Source: Curvibacter cyanobacteriorum (GTDB taxonomy: Bacteria; Pseudomonadota; Gammaproteobacteria; Burkholderiales; Burkholderiaceae_C). From it: 64,000 bases of DNA. The notes beneath the pieces are model-generated. The model was not told the origin of the DNA. It worked only from the letters and a program-made list of their open reading frames with translations, and did no database searches. The position numbers and the translations under genes are program-made. Position 1 is the first letter of the stretch. Every line of letters starts with the position of its first letter. The stretch spans positions 1-64,000 of the forward strand of contig NZ_JAQSIP010000006.1 in NCBI RefSeq assembly GCF_028649475.1. The letters are read 5' to 3'. Below, in pieces: positions 41,981 to 50,981 of this stretch.

Positions 41981-43900
41981 TCAGGGCACCTCATCGACGC
42001 TGAGCCAGGCCGCGCCGTAGGCGTCCGAGCACAGGGTCGGGTTGGGTCGTGCCGTGGCGTGGTGGCAAGCGGCCTGGCCCGAGCTGGCCGACTGCCCCAT
42101 CAACAGGCCCCACTGGGCACGCCCCTGGACGTCGTTGAGGTTGCGTGCAAACGGGCTGCCCGGCGCCTTGCCCAGGCGGCTGATGTCGCGTGGGCTGTCG
42201 CTGACCAGCACCAGCAGGCTGTTGCGCCCGGCCGGCCCGGCCGCCTTGATGGGCCAGCTGGGGCGGGGCAGCAGCAGTTGCTGGCCGGACTCGATGCGGT
42301 TGTGGCCGTCCAACTCGTTGGGGAACAAGAGCACCAGCGACTGGTTGTCTGACCCCGCCGAGGCCACGTACACATAGCCGGCGCGATCGGACTGCACCGA
42401 CAGATCGAACCGGTCCTGCCCGATGCGCATCGGGTTCTTGCCCAACTGCACCTGCACCCGGCGCTTGCCATCGCGTTGCTCAAACAGTTGCCGCAAGGCC
42501 TGGGCGCCGGTGAGTTGCGGTGGGGCGACGGGGGGCTGCGGCGGGGCCTCGGCCACCGGCGGCGCCAAGGGTTGCGGTTGCGGCACGGGCTGCGGCAGGG
42601 GCGAGACCAGCACCGGGGTGGCCACCGGGGCCGGCATCGGGGGGGCGACGGGGGGCGCCACGGTGGTCTGGGCTGGCGGCGCTGGCGGCGGTGGGGCGGG
42701 CAGCGCAGTGGGCGCGGCTGGCGGCTTGCTCGGCGGGACCACCGGCGCCGCCACGGGCACGGACGGGGTGGTGGACGTCGGAGCGGTCGTCTGGGTGGCG
42801 TTGGCGACAGGTGCCGCGCCCGGCGTCTGCGCCACCGCCTGCAGCACCCCGGTGGCCGGGGCGGACGTGGACTGGCTGCCCGGCAACGCCTGGCTGAACC
42901 AGGCGGGCACGAACTGCCGGTTGCCCGACAACATCAGGTGGTGCGGCGTGAACAGGCTGTCGTTCTTCAGGCGCTGGTTGATCTTCTTTTGCGCGCACTG
43001 CTGCAACTCCTCGACGCTGATGGCGCCCGAGCCATCGAGGTCGACCGCATCGCGCAGCAGGCAGTCGCGCAGGAACTGGGTCGCCAGGCCGCCCTTGCCC
43101 GGGTCCTCGAGGCTGAGCTCATCGGGCCGCGCCGCCGACAGGAACACGATGTCCTGCGGGAACACGCCCTTGGCGGTGGCCTCGTCGACCAGGCTGCGCG
43201 CCTTGACGTTGCTGGGTTTGGCACAGGCTTCGCTGGTGGGCGTGAAGCGCGCCTGCAGCGGGGGCTCGCTGGCGCCCGGCGACACGCTGCGGTCGCGCGG
43301 CAGCGGCACCTTGTTGACCAGCCCCCCCGAGTGGCAGGCGTCGTACATGACGAACAACTTGTCGGTCTTGCGCGCCACCGGCTGCAGCAACTGGGCCATC
43401 TCGCGGTGCAACACCATGCCCTTCCAGACGCCGCCGTCGTAGGTGGACAAGGCCTCGGCACAGCCGCCCGACTCGGGGTCGGGGAAGCGGGTGCCGTGGC
43501 CCGAGTAGTGGATGAACACCCGGTCACCGTCCTGCACGCGCGCGCTCAGCTCGGCCAGGGCCTGGCGGATCGCGTCGCCCGTGGCCTGCTCGTCTTGCAG
43601 GTAGCGGATGTTGGACAGCGGCACCTGCATGGCCTGGGCAATCTGGGTGGCGGACTCCTTGTCCACGCGGGCGCCCGGCAAGGGTGAGGTCTTGGGGTCG
43701 GCGTAGCGGCTGATGGAGATGATCAGCGCATGGCGCGAGCCCTTGGCTGGCGGCAGGCTGTTGGAGCCGTTCGCGCTGGGGGGCCGCAGCGCCGCGGGGG
43801 CGGGCTCGGGCCCGGGAGCGGCCTGGCCCGACCAGGCCATGGCCGCCAGCACGCCGCCCAGGCACAGGGCGGGCAGTCGCGGCACAGTCCAGCGCGTCAT
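41981..43900 (-). CDS. caspase-like peptidase (C14) with EF-hand and DUF4384 domain
   Basis: 639 aa exported protein: signal peptide (LPALCLGGVLAAMAWSGQAA), p20-type caspase fold at about 55-300 with catalytic H135 in IHYSGHGTRF and C189 in VMYDACHSGG, a Pro/Ala-rich linker at about 360-480 and a C-terminal DUF4384-like beta domain (FDLSVQSDRAGYVYVASAG). Within the peptidase domain, residues 287-298 (DLDGSGAISVEE) are a canonical EF-hand calcium loop, coded at 43007-43042. Prokaryotic orthocaspases cut after Arg/Lys and are often calcium-activated. It is last in a three-gene operon. Substrate and role unknown. Confidence 0.85.
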   Translation of the reverse strand: MTRWTVPRLPALCLGGVLAAMAWSGQAAPGPEPAPAALRPPSANGSNSLPPAKGSRHALIISISRYADPKTSPLPGARVDKESATQIAQAMQVPLSNIRYLQDEQATGDAIRQALAELSARVQDGDRVFIHYSGHGTRFPDPESGGCAEALSTYDGGVWKGMVLHREMAQLLQPVARKTDKLFVMYDACHSGGLVNKVPLPRDRSVSPGASEPPLQARFTPTSEACAKPSNVKARSLVDEATAKGVFPQDIVFLSAARPDELSLEDPGKGGLATQFLRDCLLRDAVDLDGSGAISVEELQQCAQKKINQRLKNDSLFTPHHLMLSGNRQFVPAWFSQALPGSQSTSAPATGVLQAVAQTPGAAPVANATQTTAPTSTTPSVPVAAPVVPPSKPPAAPTALPAPPPPAPPAQTTVAPPVAPPMPAPVATPVLVSPLPQPVPQPQPLAPPVAEAPPQPPVAPPQLTGAQALRQLFEQRDGKRRVQVQLGKNPMRIGQDRFDLSVQSDRAGYVYVASAGSDNQSLVLLFPNELDGHNRIESGQQLLLPRPSWPIKAAGPAGRNSLLVLVSDSPRDISRLGKAPGSPFARNLNDVQGRAQWGLLMGQSASSGQAACHHATARPNPTLCSDAYGAAWLSVDEVP

Positions 43901-43973
43901 GGTGTCTCCTTCGTTCTATCGCAGGTGGGGCTCGGGGCCTGCGGCCGGTGGGGGCCGCAGGCGCCGCGGGGCC

Positions 43974-45851
43974 TCAGGGTTTGGTGGCCACGGTGGTGCC
44001 CCGCAACTCGTAGCTGACCAGCTCGGTGCGGCGCAGGTCCGGGGCGCCACCCTGCGCGGATCGCAGCGTCTCATCGAGGGCCACAAAACTGCGGATGGCG
44101 GGCACATACCAGGCGGTGATCTGCTGGCGCATCTGCCAGGTGTCGCGGCCGTTCTTTTGCACCCCGCGGATGGTGGCGTCGCGCTCGATGCGGTAGGCCG
44201 TGAACTCGCCGGCCGGCACCGTCACCTTCTCCTGCGCCTTCACCACCAGGGTGCCCTGGAAGTCCTGCTCGTACTCCCGGCCGTCGGTCTGCTTGACGTC
44301 CTCGTGGTAGCTGAAGTCCTGCCGGTGACCGGGCTCCAGCTTGGCCGGCACCATCAACTCGGCGTCGGTGAACACGCGGCTGGCATAGCGCGCGTTGCTC
44401 ATTTGCCGCAGGTTGCCGTTGGGCGTCAGCAGCGCCTGGCCACTCATCATCTCGCCGTTGGGCAAGACCTTGGTGATCTTGCGCGTCAGGTTCGAGATCA
44501 CCTCGCCCTTGTATTTGTTGACGACCTGAAAGCTCCAGCGGTCGCCCACGCGAAAGCCCAGCGGGTTGGTGGCCGCGTCGGGCTCGGCTTTGGCGGGCGG
44601 CTTGGCCGGACTGGACACGGGGGGCGCCACCGGGGCGGCGGCCGCGGGGGTTGCGGCCACCGGCACAGGGGCCGGTGCGGGGGTCACGGCCGGAGCCGGC
44701 TTGGGCGGTGGGGCCACCGCCAACACCGGGGCCGGGGCCACCGGGGGCGCGGACGGGGCCGCAGGGTTGGCCAAAACAGGGGCCGGTGCAGGGACTGGTA
44801 CAGGGGTCGGTGTCGGAACGGCGGCCACCGGCTTGAGTTCGGCGCTCAGTTTGGCCAGGCGCGCCTGCGCCTCGGCCGCGTGCGCCCCCTTGGGAAAGCG
44901 GGCCAGGAATGCCTTCAAGTCCAGCATGTGGGGGCTGTCCTTGACCAGCGCCCACATGGACTGCTCCAGCGCGGCATCGGCCGCCACCGTGGGGGCCACC
45001 GGCGGGATGAAATAGAAGTCCCCCTCCAGGGACGTGGCCTCCCAGGGCACCTGCTTGTCCTTGGAGTCGCGCCGCACCGACGAGCGCACGCGCTTGAACA
45101 CGTCCTCGACCTTGATGCCCGGTTCGCGCAGGGCCGCCAGCAGGTGGTGGGTGTAGAGCCCGTTGCTGCCCACACCGTCGCTGGCCACGGCCCCCGGTGC
45201 GGTGGCAAAGGCCACCAGGGTGCCCACCGGCGCGTCCATCTGGGCCAGGCCTTGCTGCGCGCTGCGGAAGCTGCGGGCAAACGGGTTGTTGCGGCAGGCG
45301 TCCAGGATCATGATGTTGGTGCCGTTGCCTGCCGCGTCCATCTTGTCGAGGATGGCCTGGGCGTCCACCGCCTGGTAGGCCACCTCGTCTTCGCGCTCGA
45401 TCGCGCTGCCGACCGGGATCAGGTAGTTGCGCCCCTTGATCTGCATGCCGTGGCCGGCGTAGTAGAAAACGCCAACACCCCCTTTGCGCAGCTGGTCACC
45501 AAAGTGGCGGATGCTGCTCAGCATCCCCTTGATGTCGGTGTCCACCTTCAAGGTGACGGCAAAGCCGTTGTCTTTCAGCACCTGGGCCATGGCGCGGGCA
45601 TCGTTGGCCGGGTTGCTCAGCGGCGCCTCTTTGTAGCCGCCGTTGCCGATCACCAGCGCCACGCGCTGGGCCGTGATGGCGGGGGCCGCGGCGCCCGGGC
45701 TGATCACCAGGTTGCGCTCGGGCTTGTCGGCGGCCACCGCCGACGCCGCCGACAGGCTCAGCGAGGCGCACAGCAGGGCCAGCGCCGGGGGGCGAATGCA
45801 CAGGGGACGATTCAACTTGAACAAGGTCAGACTCCATGGACGGGCGCTCAT
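43974..45851 (-). CDS. caspase-like peptidase (C14) with Pro-rich linker and unknown C-terminal domain
   Basis: 625 aa. The start at 45851 overlaps the stop of the upstream gene as ATGA, and the longer in-frame reading upstream is not supported. N-terminal signal segment (PPALALLCASLSLSAASAVA), caspase p20-type fold at about 60-290 (RVALVIGNGGYKEAPLSNPANDA is the family opening), catalytic H134 (FYYAGHGMQIKGRNYLIP) and C186 (IMILDACRNNPF). A Pro/Ala-rich linker at about 330-430 leads to a beta-rich C-terminal domain of ~190 residues that I do not recognise. It acts outside the cytoplasm. It is translationally coupled to the small protein before it and followed by a second caspase gene. Confidence 0.85.
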   Translation of the reverse strand: MSARPWSLTLFKLNRPLCIRPPALALLCASLSLSAASAVAADKPERNLVISPGAAAPAITAQRVALVIGNGGYKEAPLSNPANDARAMAQVLKDNGFAVTLKVDTDIKGMLSSIRHFGDQLRKGGVGVFYYAGHGMQIKGRNYLIPVGSAIEREDEVAYQAVDAQAILDKMDAAGNGTNIMILDACRNNPFARSFRSAQQGLAQMDAPVGTLVAFATAPGAVASDGVGSNGLYTHHLLAALREPGIKVEDVFKRVRSSVRRDSKDKQVPWEATSLEGDFYFIPPVAPTVAADAALEQSMWALVKDSPHMLDLKAFLARFPKGAHAAEAQARLAKLSAELKPVAAVPTPTPVPVPAPAPVLANPAAPSAPPVAPAPVLAVAPPPKPAPAVTPAPAPVPVAATPAAAAPVAPPVSSPAKPPAKAEPDAATNPLGFRVGDRWSFQVVNKYKGEVISNLTRKITKVLPNGEMMSGQALLTPNGNLRQMSNARYASRVFTDAELMVPAKLEPGHRQDFSYHEDVKQTDGREYEQDFQGTLVVKAQEKVTVPAGEFTAYRIERDATIRGVQKNGRDTWQMRQQITAWYVPAIRSFVALDETLRSAQGGAPDLRRTELVSYELRGTTVATKP

Positions 45852-46369
45852 GGCGCCTTGCCGGTGCGTTGGAACACCAGGCGGGACACCACGATGTCGC
45901 CCTCGGCACCGCGCCCCAGTTGCAGCGTGGCCTGGTGGCCGGCAGCGGCTTGCAGCACGTGGGACTCCTTGATTTCGCCCCAGGCCTTGACCGAGGTCCA
46001 CAAGCCACTGACCAGGCTCAGCAGCAGCACCGGGTTGCGCGGCGCCAGGTCGCCCGGCGGAGGCGCCACCTCGAGCGCGCCGCCCGATTGCTCGATGGCG
46101 GTCAGCCACTTTTGCAGGCGTTGGGGCAGTTGGTTGGGGCTGACCTGTTGGTAGAAGGTCACCACCACCTGGGGTTCGGGCGAGTGCAGGGCCGCGGCCA
46201 GCGCGGTGTCGAAACGGGGCAGGTCCAGAAACGGCAACGCGGCCGGGGTGGCCGCTGCGGTGTCGGTCGGGGCCGCAGTGCCCCCGGGGGCGGGGGCGCC
46301 CTGGGCCAGCAAAGGCCCCACCGCCAGCGCCCAGGCCCCTGCCACGATCCATCGAGCCGATTGATTCAT
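45848..46369 (-). CDS. small exported protein of the caspase operon, function unknown
   Basis: 173 aa, AGGAAG before the ATG. A signal peptide (ARWIVAGAWALAVGPLLAQG) is followed by an Ala/Pro/Thr-rich stretch and a compact domain of about 115 residues with no motif I recognise (VVVTFYQQVSPNQLPQRLQ). Its stop codon overlaps the start of the first caspase gene (ATGA). It could be an inhibitor, substrate or partner of the peptidases; nothing in the sequence decides this. Confidence 0.7.
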   Translation of the reverse strand: MNQSARWIVAGAWALAVGPLLAQGAPAPGGTAAPTDTAAATPAALPFLDLPRFDTALAAALHSPEPQVVVTFYQQVSPNQLPQRLQKWLTAIEQSGGALEVAPPPGDLAPRNPVLLLSLVSGLWTSVKAWGEIKESHVLQAAAGHQATLQLGRGAEGDIVVSRLVFQRTGKAP

Positions 46370-46538
46370 CTTGTGCTTCCTGTCCCCTGCCCCCAGGCCG
46401 CCCCAGCGGCCCCCAACCGACGGTGGGATGGCCCCACGGGATCGGCGGGCTAGCAGGCAGAAACTATATCAGATGAATCTATTTTTTCACTATTATTGCC
46501 ACCAAATATGATAGATACGATGGTGATTGGCTGCAGGC
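46370..46538. promoter_or_regulatory. AT-rich region ahead of the caspase operon
   Basis: 169 bp with an AT-rich core (46461-46530) that stands out from the GC-rich surroundings, including a -10-like TATAGT on the minus strand at 46463-46468. No good -35 was found at 16-18 bp. It probably contains the operon promoter. Confidence 0.35.
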
Positions 46539-48008
46539 TCAGTCGTCACGCTGACCGGACTTGATCTCCACCTTGCTGGCGACAAAAACACCGGCGCTGT
46601 TGAGGCTGCCCTTGACCTCCAGGTACACACCATTGGCCAGCGCCGCCGCCGTGCCATGCTCGAAGCGGGCCGCCGAGGCATCGACCCGCAGGCCATTCAG
46701 GCTGAAGTTGGCCACCGAGACAAACTGGCTGACCACCCCGTACTGCTCGTAGCTGACCCCGACCACGGCACTGCTGGTCTTCAGTGACACGCGGGTGGCC
46801 ACCAGCACATTGCCCTGCACATTGCCCTTGACCTCGACATAGCTGCCCACGCGCAACTGCGCCAGGGTGCCGCTGGTGAACACGGCCTGGCTCAGATCCA
46901 CCGTGACCCCATCGATCACGGCCAGGCTGCCCGACAGGCTGCTGACGCTGCCGTACAGCTCCTGGCGACCACCCACCTGGCTTTCCCGGTAGCCCTCCAG
47001 CTCGACCTCGGTGGCCTGCAGCACGCCCGCGTTGAGGCGGCCTTTGATCTCCAGCCACTGGCCCGCCACGATGGCGTTGCCTCCCCGGAACACCGCCTGC
47101 GACACATTGACCGTCACCCCCGCCACCTTCAACACCCCCGCCACCGGGGCCGACTCGGCCACGCCCTTGAGCTTGAAGGTGCGGCCCGAGGCCACGTCCT
47201 GCCCGTAGGCCGCGCCCGAGGTCACGCGCACCGCACTGGCCTGCAGCACCCCGCCGACGGGCGCAGCGGCGGCGCTGACCTTGACGCGGGCACCGTCGCT
47301 CAGCACGCCCTGCACCACCGCGGCGCTGTAGTTGACCACCAGGCTGCCCAGCTGGAAGCGGTTGCTGCTCAGGCCCGAAACCTGCCCCACCACGCTGACC
47401 CCGCCGGCGCTGCTGGTCTTCAACTCGACCAAGCTGGCCTGCAGGCTGCCATCGGCTTGCAACACGCCATAGGCCTCGACCACCTGACCGACCCGCAGGG
47501 CGGACAGGCCGCTCAGGCCCTGGAACACGGTCAGGTTCTGCACCTGCACGCGCTGCCCCATCAGGCTGAAGCCGTTGCCAGCCAGGTCGACCGCGGTGAC
47601 CGGGCCCCGGCTGCCGCGCACCAGCTCGATGCGGCTGGCCGAGGCGTCGCCGCTGGCGTCGTCCACCTCGCCGTCCACGCGCACCGTCATGCCCAGCTTG
47701 ACCTGGCTCAGCGCCAGCGCCTGCCCCTCGTCGTCGACCAACGTCGCACCGACCGACGCAAAGCGCACCCCATTGACGACCACCGAACCAAAGCCGGATA
47801 CCGGCCCGGCAAAAGTCACCGCCGTGGTCGACACCGCCGAGGCCGTGCCCCCAGCCCCCGACCCGGAGGCGCCAGCCCCCGCGGCCGACGAGGCGCCGTC
47901 GCTGCCGCCGCCGCCGCCGCACGCCGACAACAGGACGGCGCAGCTCAGCGCCAAAGGCGCCAGGCGCGATTTCAGGGGACACGAAAGAAAGGATGGTTGC
48001 TTGGACAC
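46539..48008 (-). CDS. DUF5666-repeat lipoprotein
   Basis: 489 aa. The lipobox LLSAC at 26-30, followed by a Gly/Ser/Ala-rich linker, marks an outer-membrane lipoprotein (Cys30 would be lipidated). The rest consists of about five DUF5666 modules of roughly 70 residues, each a small OB-like barrel with the pattern GVLQATxVxL / VxGxVSxL (for example VGQVVEAYGVLQADGSLQ). Function is unknown for this family. A response-regulator-type box and a -10 precede its start, and the matching two-component system is encoded immediately upstream on the same strand. Confidence 0.85.
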   Translation of the reverse strand: MSKQPSFLSCPLKSRLAPLALSCAVLLSACGGGGGSDGASSAAGAGASGSGAGGTASAVSTTAVTFAGPVSGFGSVVVNGVRFASVGATLVDDEGQALALSQVKLGMTVRVDGEVDDASGDASASRIELVRGSRGPVTAVDLAGNGFSLMGQRVQVQNLTVFQGLSGLSALRVGQVVEAYGVLQADGSLQASLVELKTSSAGGVSVVGQVSGLSSNRFQLGSLVVNYSAAVVQGVLSDGARVKVSAAAAPVGGVLQASAVRVTSGAAYGQDVASGRTFKLKGVAESAPVAGVLKVAGVTVNVSQAVFRGGNAIVAGQWLEIKGRLNAGVLQATEVELEGYRESQVGGRQELYGSVSSLSGSLAVIDGVTVDLSQAVFTSGTLAQLRVGSYVEVKGNVQGNVLVATRVSLKTSSAVVGVSYEQYGVVSQFVSVANFSLNGLRVDASAARFEHGTAAALANGVYLEVKGSLNSAGVFVASKVEIKSGQRDD

Positions 48009-48065
48009 GGTGGCGCTCCGATTGAGAGAAACAAGGCGGTCCAGCGCTGCTGGGCCAGAACATTG

Positions 48066-48120
48066 AATCTAAGGAAGCGGACTGAATGCGACCTGAAGGC
48101 CGGGTTCAGGCTGGCTTCAG
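48066..48120 (-). promoter_or_regulatory. predicted response-regulator box and promoter of the DUF5666 lipoprotein gene
   Basis: On the minus strand two direct repeats GCCTTCAG and GCATTCAG are spaced 11 bp apart, preceded by two CTGAA half-sites also 11 bp apart (plus-strand CTGAA at 48082 and 48093, TTCAG at 48105 and 48116). A -10 TAGATT (48066-48071) lies 10 bp after the last half-site. Eleven-base direct repeats placed this way are typical of OmpR/PhoB-type activation in place of a -35. Confidence 0.55.
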
Positions 48121-48139
48121 CTTGGCCGGCAGCGCCGCC

Positions 48140-48838
48140 TCAGCCACCGGCGGCCCGGACCACCACCGGGCGACTGAGCCGGTAGCCATGCCCGCGGCTG
48201 GCCTTGATGACCTCGTCGGCCCCCAGCGTCTGCGCCATCTTGCGGCGCAGCCGGCTGATCACCACGGCCAGGTTCTCGCGGCTGACGCTGCCTTGCAGGC
48301 CCGCCAGGCGGCTGGCCAACACGTCCGACTCCAGGCACTGGTCGGGCGCGAACGACAGCTCCGACAACAGCCGGGCCTCGGTCGGGGTCAGGTGCAGCCA
48401 GGGGCCGTCCGCCGCGCCCAGGGTTTGCGCGCGCAGGTCGAGGGTCCAGGCCGGCACCGACAGGCGTTGCACACGCCGGCCCAGGTTCTGGATCACGGCC
48501 TCGAGCTCGTGCACATTGGCTGGCTTGGTGAGGTAGACATCGGCCCCATGCAGGTAGCCGCTGGCGCGGTCGCTGGACATCACCCGCGCCGTCAGCAGCA
48601 CGATGCCGACCTCGGGCAGGGCCGCGCGCAAGCGCCGGCAGATGCTCAGGCCGTCCTCGCCGGGCAGGTTGAGATCGACCACCGCGATGTCGGGCACCCC
48701 CTCGCGCAGGGCCTCATCCAGGGCCAGCCCGTCGTCCACGCCGCGCACCTGCCAGCCCGGGCGGGTCAAGAAGTCGACCAGCTCCATGCGCAGCAGGACG
48801 TGGTCTTCGACCACCAGAATGTGCAGATCAGCGGGCAT
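48140..48838 (-). CDS. response regulator with winged-helix output domain
   Basis: 232 aa from the ATG at 48838 (MPADLHILVVEDH). The receiver domain (1-120) has the acidic pair E11/D12, phospho-acceptor D55 (VVDLNLPGEDG) and the conserved Lys in LTKPANVHE. The C-terminal OmpR/PhoB-type winged helix spans about 130-225 (LTPTEARLLSELSF, ENLAVVISRLRRKM, GHGYRLSRPV). Its start overlaps the end of the kinase gene by 11 nt, so the two are coupled. Confidence 0.88.
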   Translation of the reverse strand: MPADLHILVVEDHVLLRMELVDFLTRPGWQVRGVDDGLALDEALREGVPDIAVVDLNLPGEDGLSICRRLRAALPEVGIVLLTARVMSSDRASGYLHGADVYLTKPANVHELEAVIQNLGRRVQRLSVPAWTLDLRAQTLGAADGPWLHLTPTEARLLSELSFAPDQCLESDVLASRLAGLQGSVSRENLAVVISRLRRKMAQTLGADEVIKASRGHGYRLSRPVVVRAAGG

Positions 48839-50816
48839 AAGGACTGGGCACCAGGGTTTCGGCCGCATGGTCCAGCGGCCAGCTCAACTCGAACACCACC
48901 CAGTCCCCCTCACGGTGGTAGCGCAGGTCGCCGCCGCACAGCACCGCCAGGTGCTTGACCAGGTACAGCCCCAGGCCGGACCCGGTGCGCTGGTGCGCCG
49001 CCTCGGCGCGGTAGTACTTCTGAAACAACCTGGCCTCGTCAGGGAAGCCGGGCTTGCCGGGCTGGTTGCGCAGCTCGAACAGGGCCCGCGACGGCTGATC
49101 GGGGTCCACCCGCCAGCGGTAATGGATCTCCGAGTCCGGCGCCGAATACGCCAGCGCGTTGTCCAGCAGGTTGCACAGCATGGTCTTGAACAGCATGGGC
49201 TCGACCGGCAACACCCAGCTCTCGGGCCCCTCGCCGCGCAGGCGCTCGGTGGGGGCCGCGTGGGCGCGGCAGTCGGTCCACAGGGCCATGACGTCGGTGG
49301 GCTCGAACTGCAGGCGCATGCCGCCCTGCTCCAGCCGGTCCACCTGACGGCAGCGCTCCAGCACCGCGTCCATGCCCTCGACGGCCTGCTGGATGCGCTC
49401 CAGCCGGCTCAGCTGCGGCTCGCCCGGGCCCGCCCGGCCCTGGCGCAGGTTGAGCGCCGCGAGCCGGATGCTGGCCAGCGGGTTCTTCAGCTCATGCAGC
49501 AACATGCTCAGGAAGCCCGAGGTCTCGAGCCGCCGTTTCAGCGCCCACTCGAGCTGCTGCTGGGTCTCGCGCATGCGGGCCTCAAACTGCTTCTGGTTGC
49601 GGTGGACCAAGGCATCGCGCATGGTCAGCACCAGGTGCTGCATGATGGCGCCGAACAGGTTGACCAGCAGCGCCGACATCATGTGCAGCTCGCTCATCTG
49701 CCCCACCCCCATCAGCGGCAGCATCATGTAGAGCAGGTACAGGAACTGCACCGTGTACATGACCCGCACCATGAGGCGCAGGGCCCGGTCCTCGATCTTG
49801 AAGAACCAAACATCCACCTGCCCCAGCAAGGTGGTCAACAGCACCAGCTGGGTGTTGATCTGCATCGCGGCCAGGGTCTGGCCGTGGCCCACGGCCCACA
49901 GTTGCCAGCCCAGCACCGGCACGCACACCATGCGCAGCCAGAACACCCAGCGCGGCCCCTGGAACGAGCGGCTGAAGAAGCCGTAGTACACATTGACCAC
50001 ATGGAAATGCAGGCAGATCAGCACGCAGGTGATCAGGTCGGTGAGCGGGCCGTTGTCCGGCGTCACGTACTTGGCCCACAGCCCCAGGAAGGCAAAGCTC
50101 AACAACAGGCTGACGAACTGCATGACGCAGTTCAGGGCCCAGAGGCGCTGCGAGGTGATGGCAAAACGGATCAGCGACAGGACGACCAGGACCATCACGA
50201 TGCTGGCGTAAAAACCCGCCAACATGAACTGCAGGCTGTTCTGGTCCAGCGTCTCCTCCAGCGAACGCACGGTGACGTTCAAGGCCTGGGTCGAGGTGGT
50301 TTGCAGCCGCACATAAAACACCTTCACCTGGCCCGGGGTGGGCTGCAGGTCGAAGGTGTAGGCCAGTTCCTGGCGCGGGCGGTCCCGGAAGGCGATGCGG
50401 TCGCCCGCCTGCTGGCGCTTCCAGATCGGCGCCTGCCCGGGCGCCGCCTGGCCCAGCGCTTCGTAGACCTGCAGGTCGTCGAGGTAGACCGGTCGCACCA
50501 TGGCCACCAGGCTGCGGAGCTCGGTCGGGGGCACCGTCACCCGCAACCAGACCACTGACGGGCTGTAGCCCCGGGCCAGGATCGGTGGGGCGGGCTGGAA
50601 CTCACGTGTCACCACCTCATCGATGGTCCAGCGGCCCTCGGGATCGATCAGCAGCGAGCGCTCCACAGCCAGCGGCGCCGCGTGGGCCGCGTGGGCCGCC
50701 ACCATGAACCCGAGGCCCCACAGCCACAGCCAAGCCAGGCGAACCCAGCCCGCCAGCGCACCCCGCCCCCTACCAGCCAGGCGGGCGTTCAACGAGGGAG
50801 AGCGGGCTTGGGACAT
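48828..50816 (-). CDS. sensor histidine kinase with 7TM-DISM input
   Basis: 662 aa. A signal peptide or first helix (WVRLAWLWLWGLGFMVAAHA) is followed by a periplasmic DISMED2-type beta domain (about 40-200), seven membrane helices (about 210-410) and a short coiled coil. The kinase core has the H-box MLLHELKNPLASIRL near residue 440, N-box LLDNALAYSAPDSE and G-box GSGLGLYLVKHLAV. 7TM-DISM kinases sense extracellular, often carbohydrate-like, ligands. The ATG at 50816 is chosen over an upstream in-frame start that gives a low-complexity leader. Confidence 0.87.
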   Translation of the reverse strand: MSQARSPSLNARLAGRGRGALAGWVRLAWLWLWGLGFMVAAHAAHAAPLAVERSLLIDPEGRWTIDEVVTREFQPAPPILARGYSPSVVWLRVTVPPTELRSLVAMVRPVYLDDLQVYEALGQAAPGQAPIWKRQQAGDRIAFRDRPRQELAYTFDLQPTPGQVKVFYVRLQTTSTQALNVTVRSLEETLDQNSLQFMLAGFYASIVMVLVVLSLIRFAITSQRLWALNCVMQFVSLLLSFAFLGLWAKYVTPDNGPLTDLITCVLICLHFHVVNVYYGFFSRSFQGPRWVFWLRMVCVPVLGWQLWAVGHGQTLAAMQINTQLVLLTTLLGQVDVWFFKIEDRALRLMVRVMYTVQFLYLLYMMLPLMGVGQMSELHMMSALLVNLFGAIMQHLVLTMRDALVHRNQKQFEARMRETQQQLEWALKRRLETSGFLSMLLHELKNPLASIRLAALNLRQGRAGPGEPQLSRLERIQQAVEGMDAVLERCRQVDRLEQGGMRLQFEPTDVMALWTDCRAHAAPTERLRGEGPESWVLPVEPMLFKTMLCNLLDNALAYSAPDSEIHYRWRVDPDQPSRALFELRNQPGKPGFPDEARLFQKYYRAEAAHQRTGSGLGLYLVKHLAVLCGGDLRYHREGDWVVFELSWPLDHAAETLVPSPYAR

Positions 50817-50981
50817 GGGGGGTTCAGGCAGATGTTGGGGACAGCGGACGCCCGTCACGGCCCCGCCAGCGCGGCCAAGCCCACCAGGGCGGTCGCCGAC
50901 GGGGGCGGCCGAAAGGCGTCTGAATGTAACAACAATCCCATCGCTGCCCCCCACATGCCCTTGCGCGCTGACGGGAACCGC

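Noticed and set aside
43713-46154. Open frame of 813 codons opposite the caspase genes
   Set aside because: Composition is that of a GC-rich shadow frame and both caspase genes on the other strand have clear catalytic motifs.
46463-46491. Sigma-70 promoter before the caspase operon
   Set aside because: The -10 TATAGT is good but the -35 candidates at 17-18 bp match at most three of six bases; kept only as a general AT-rich region.
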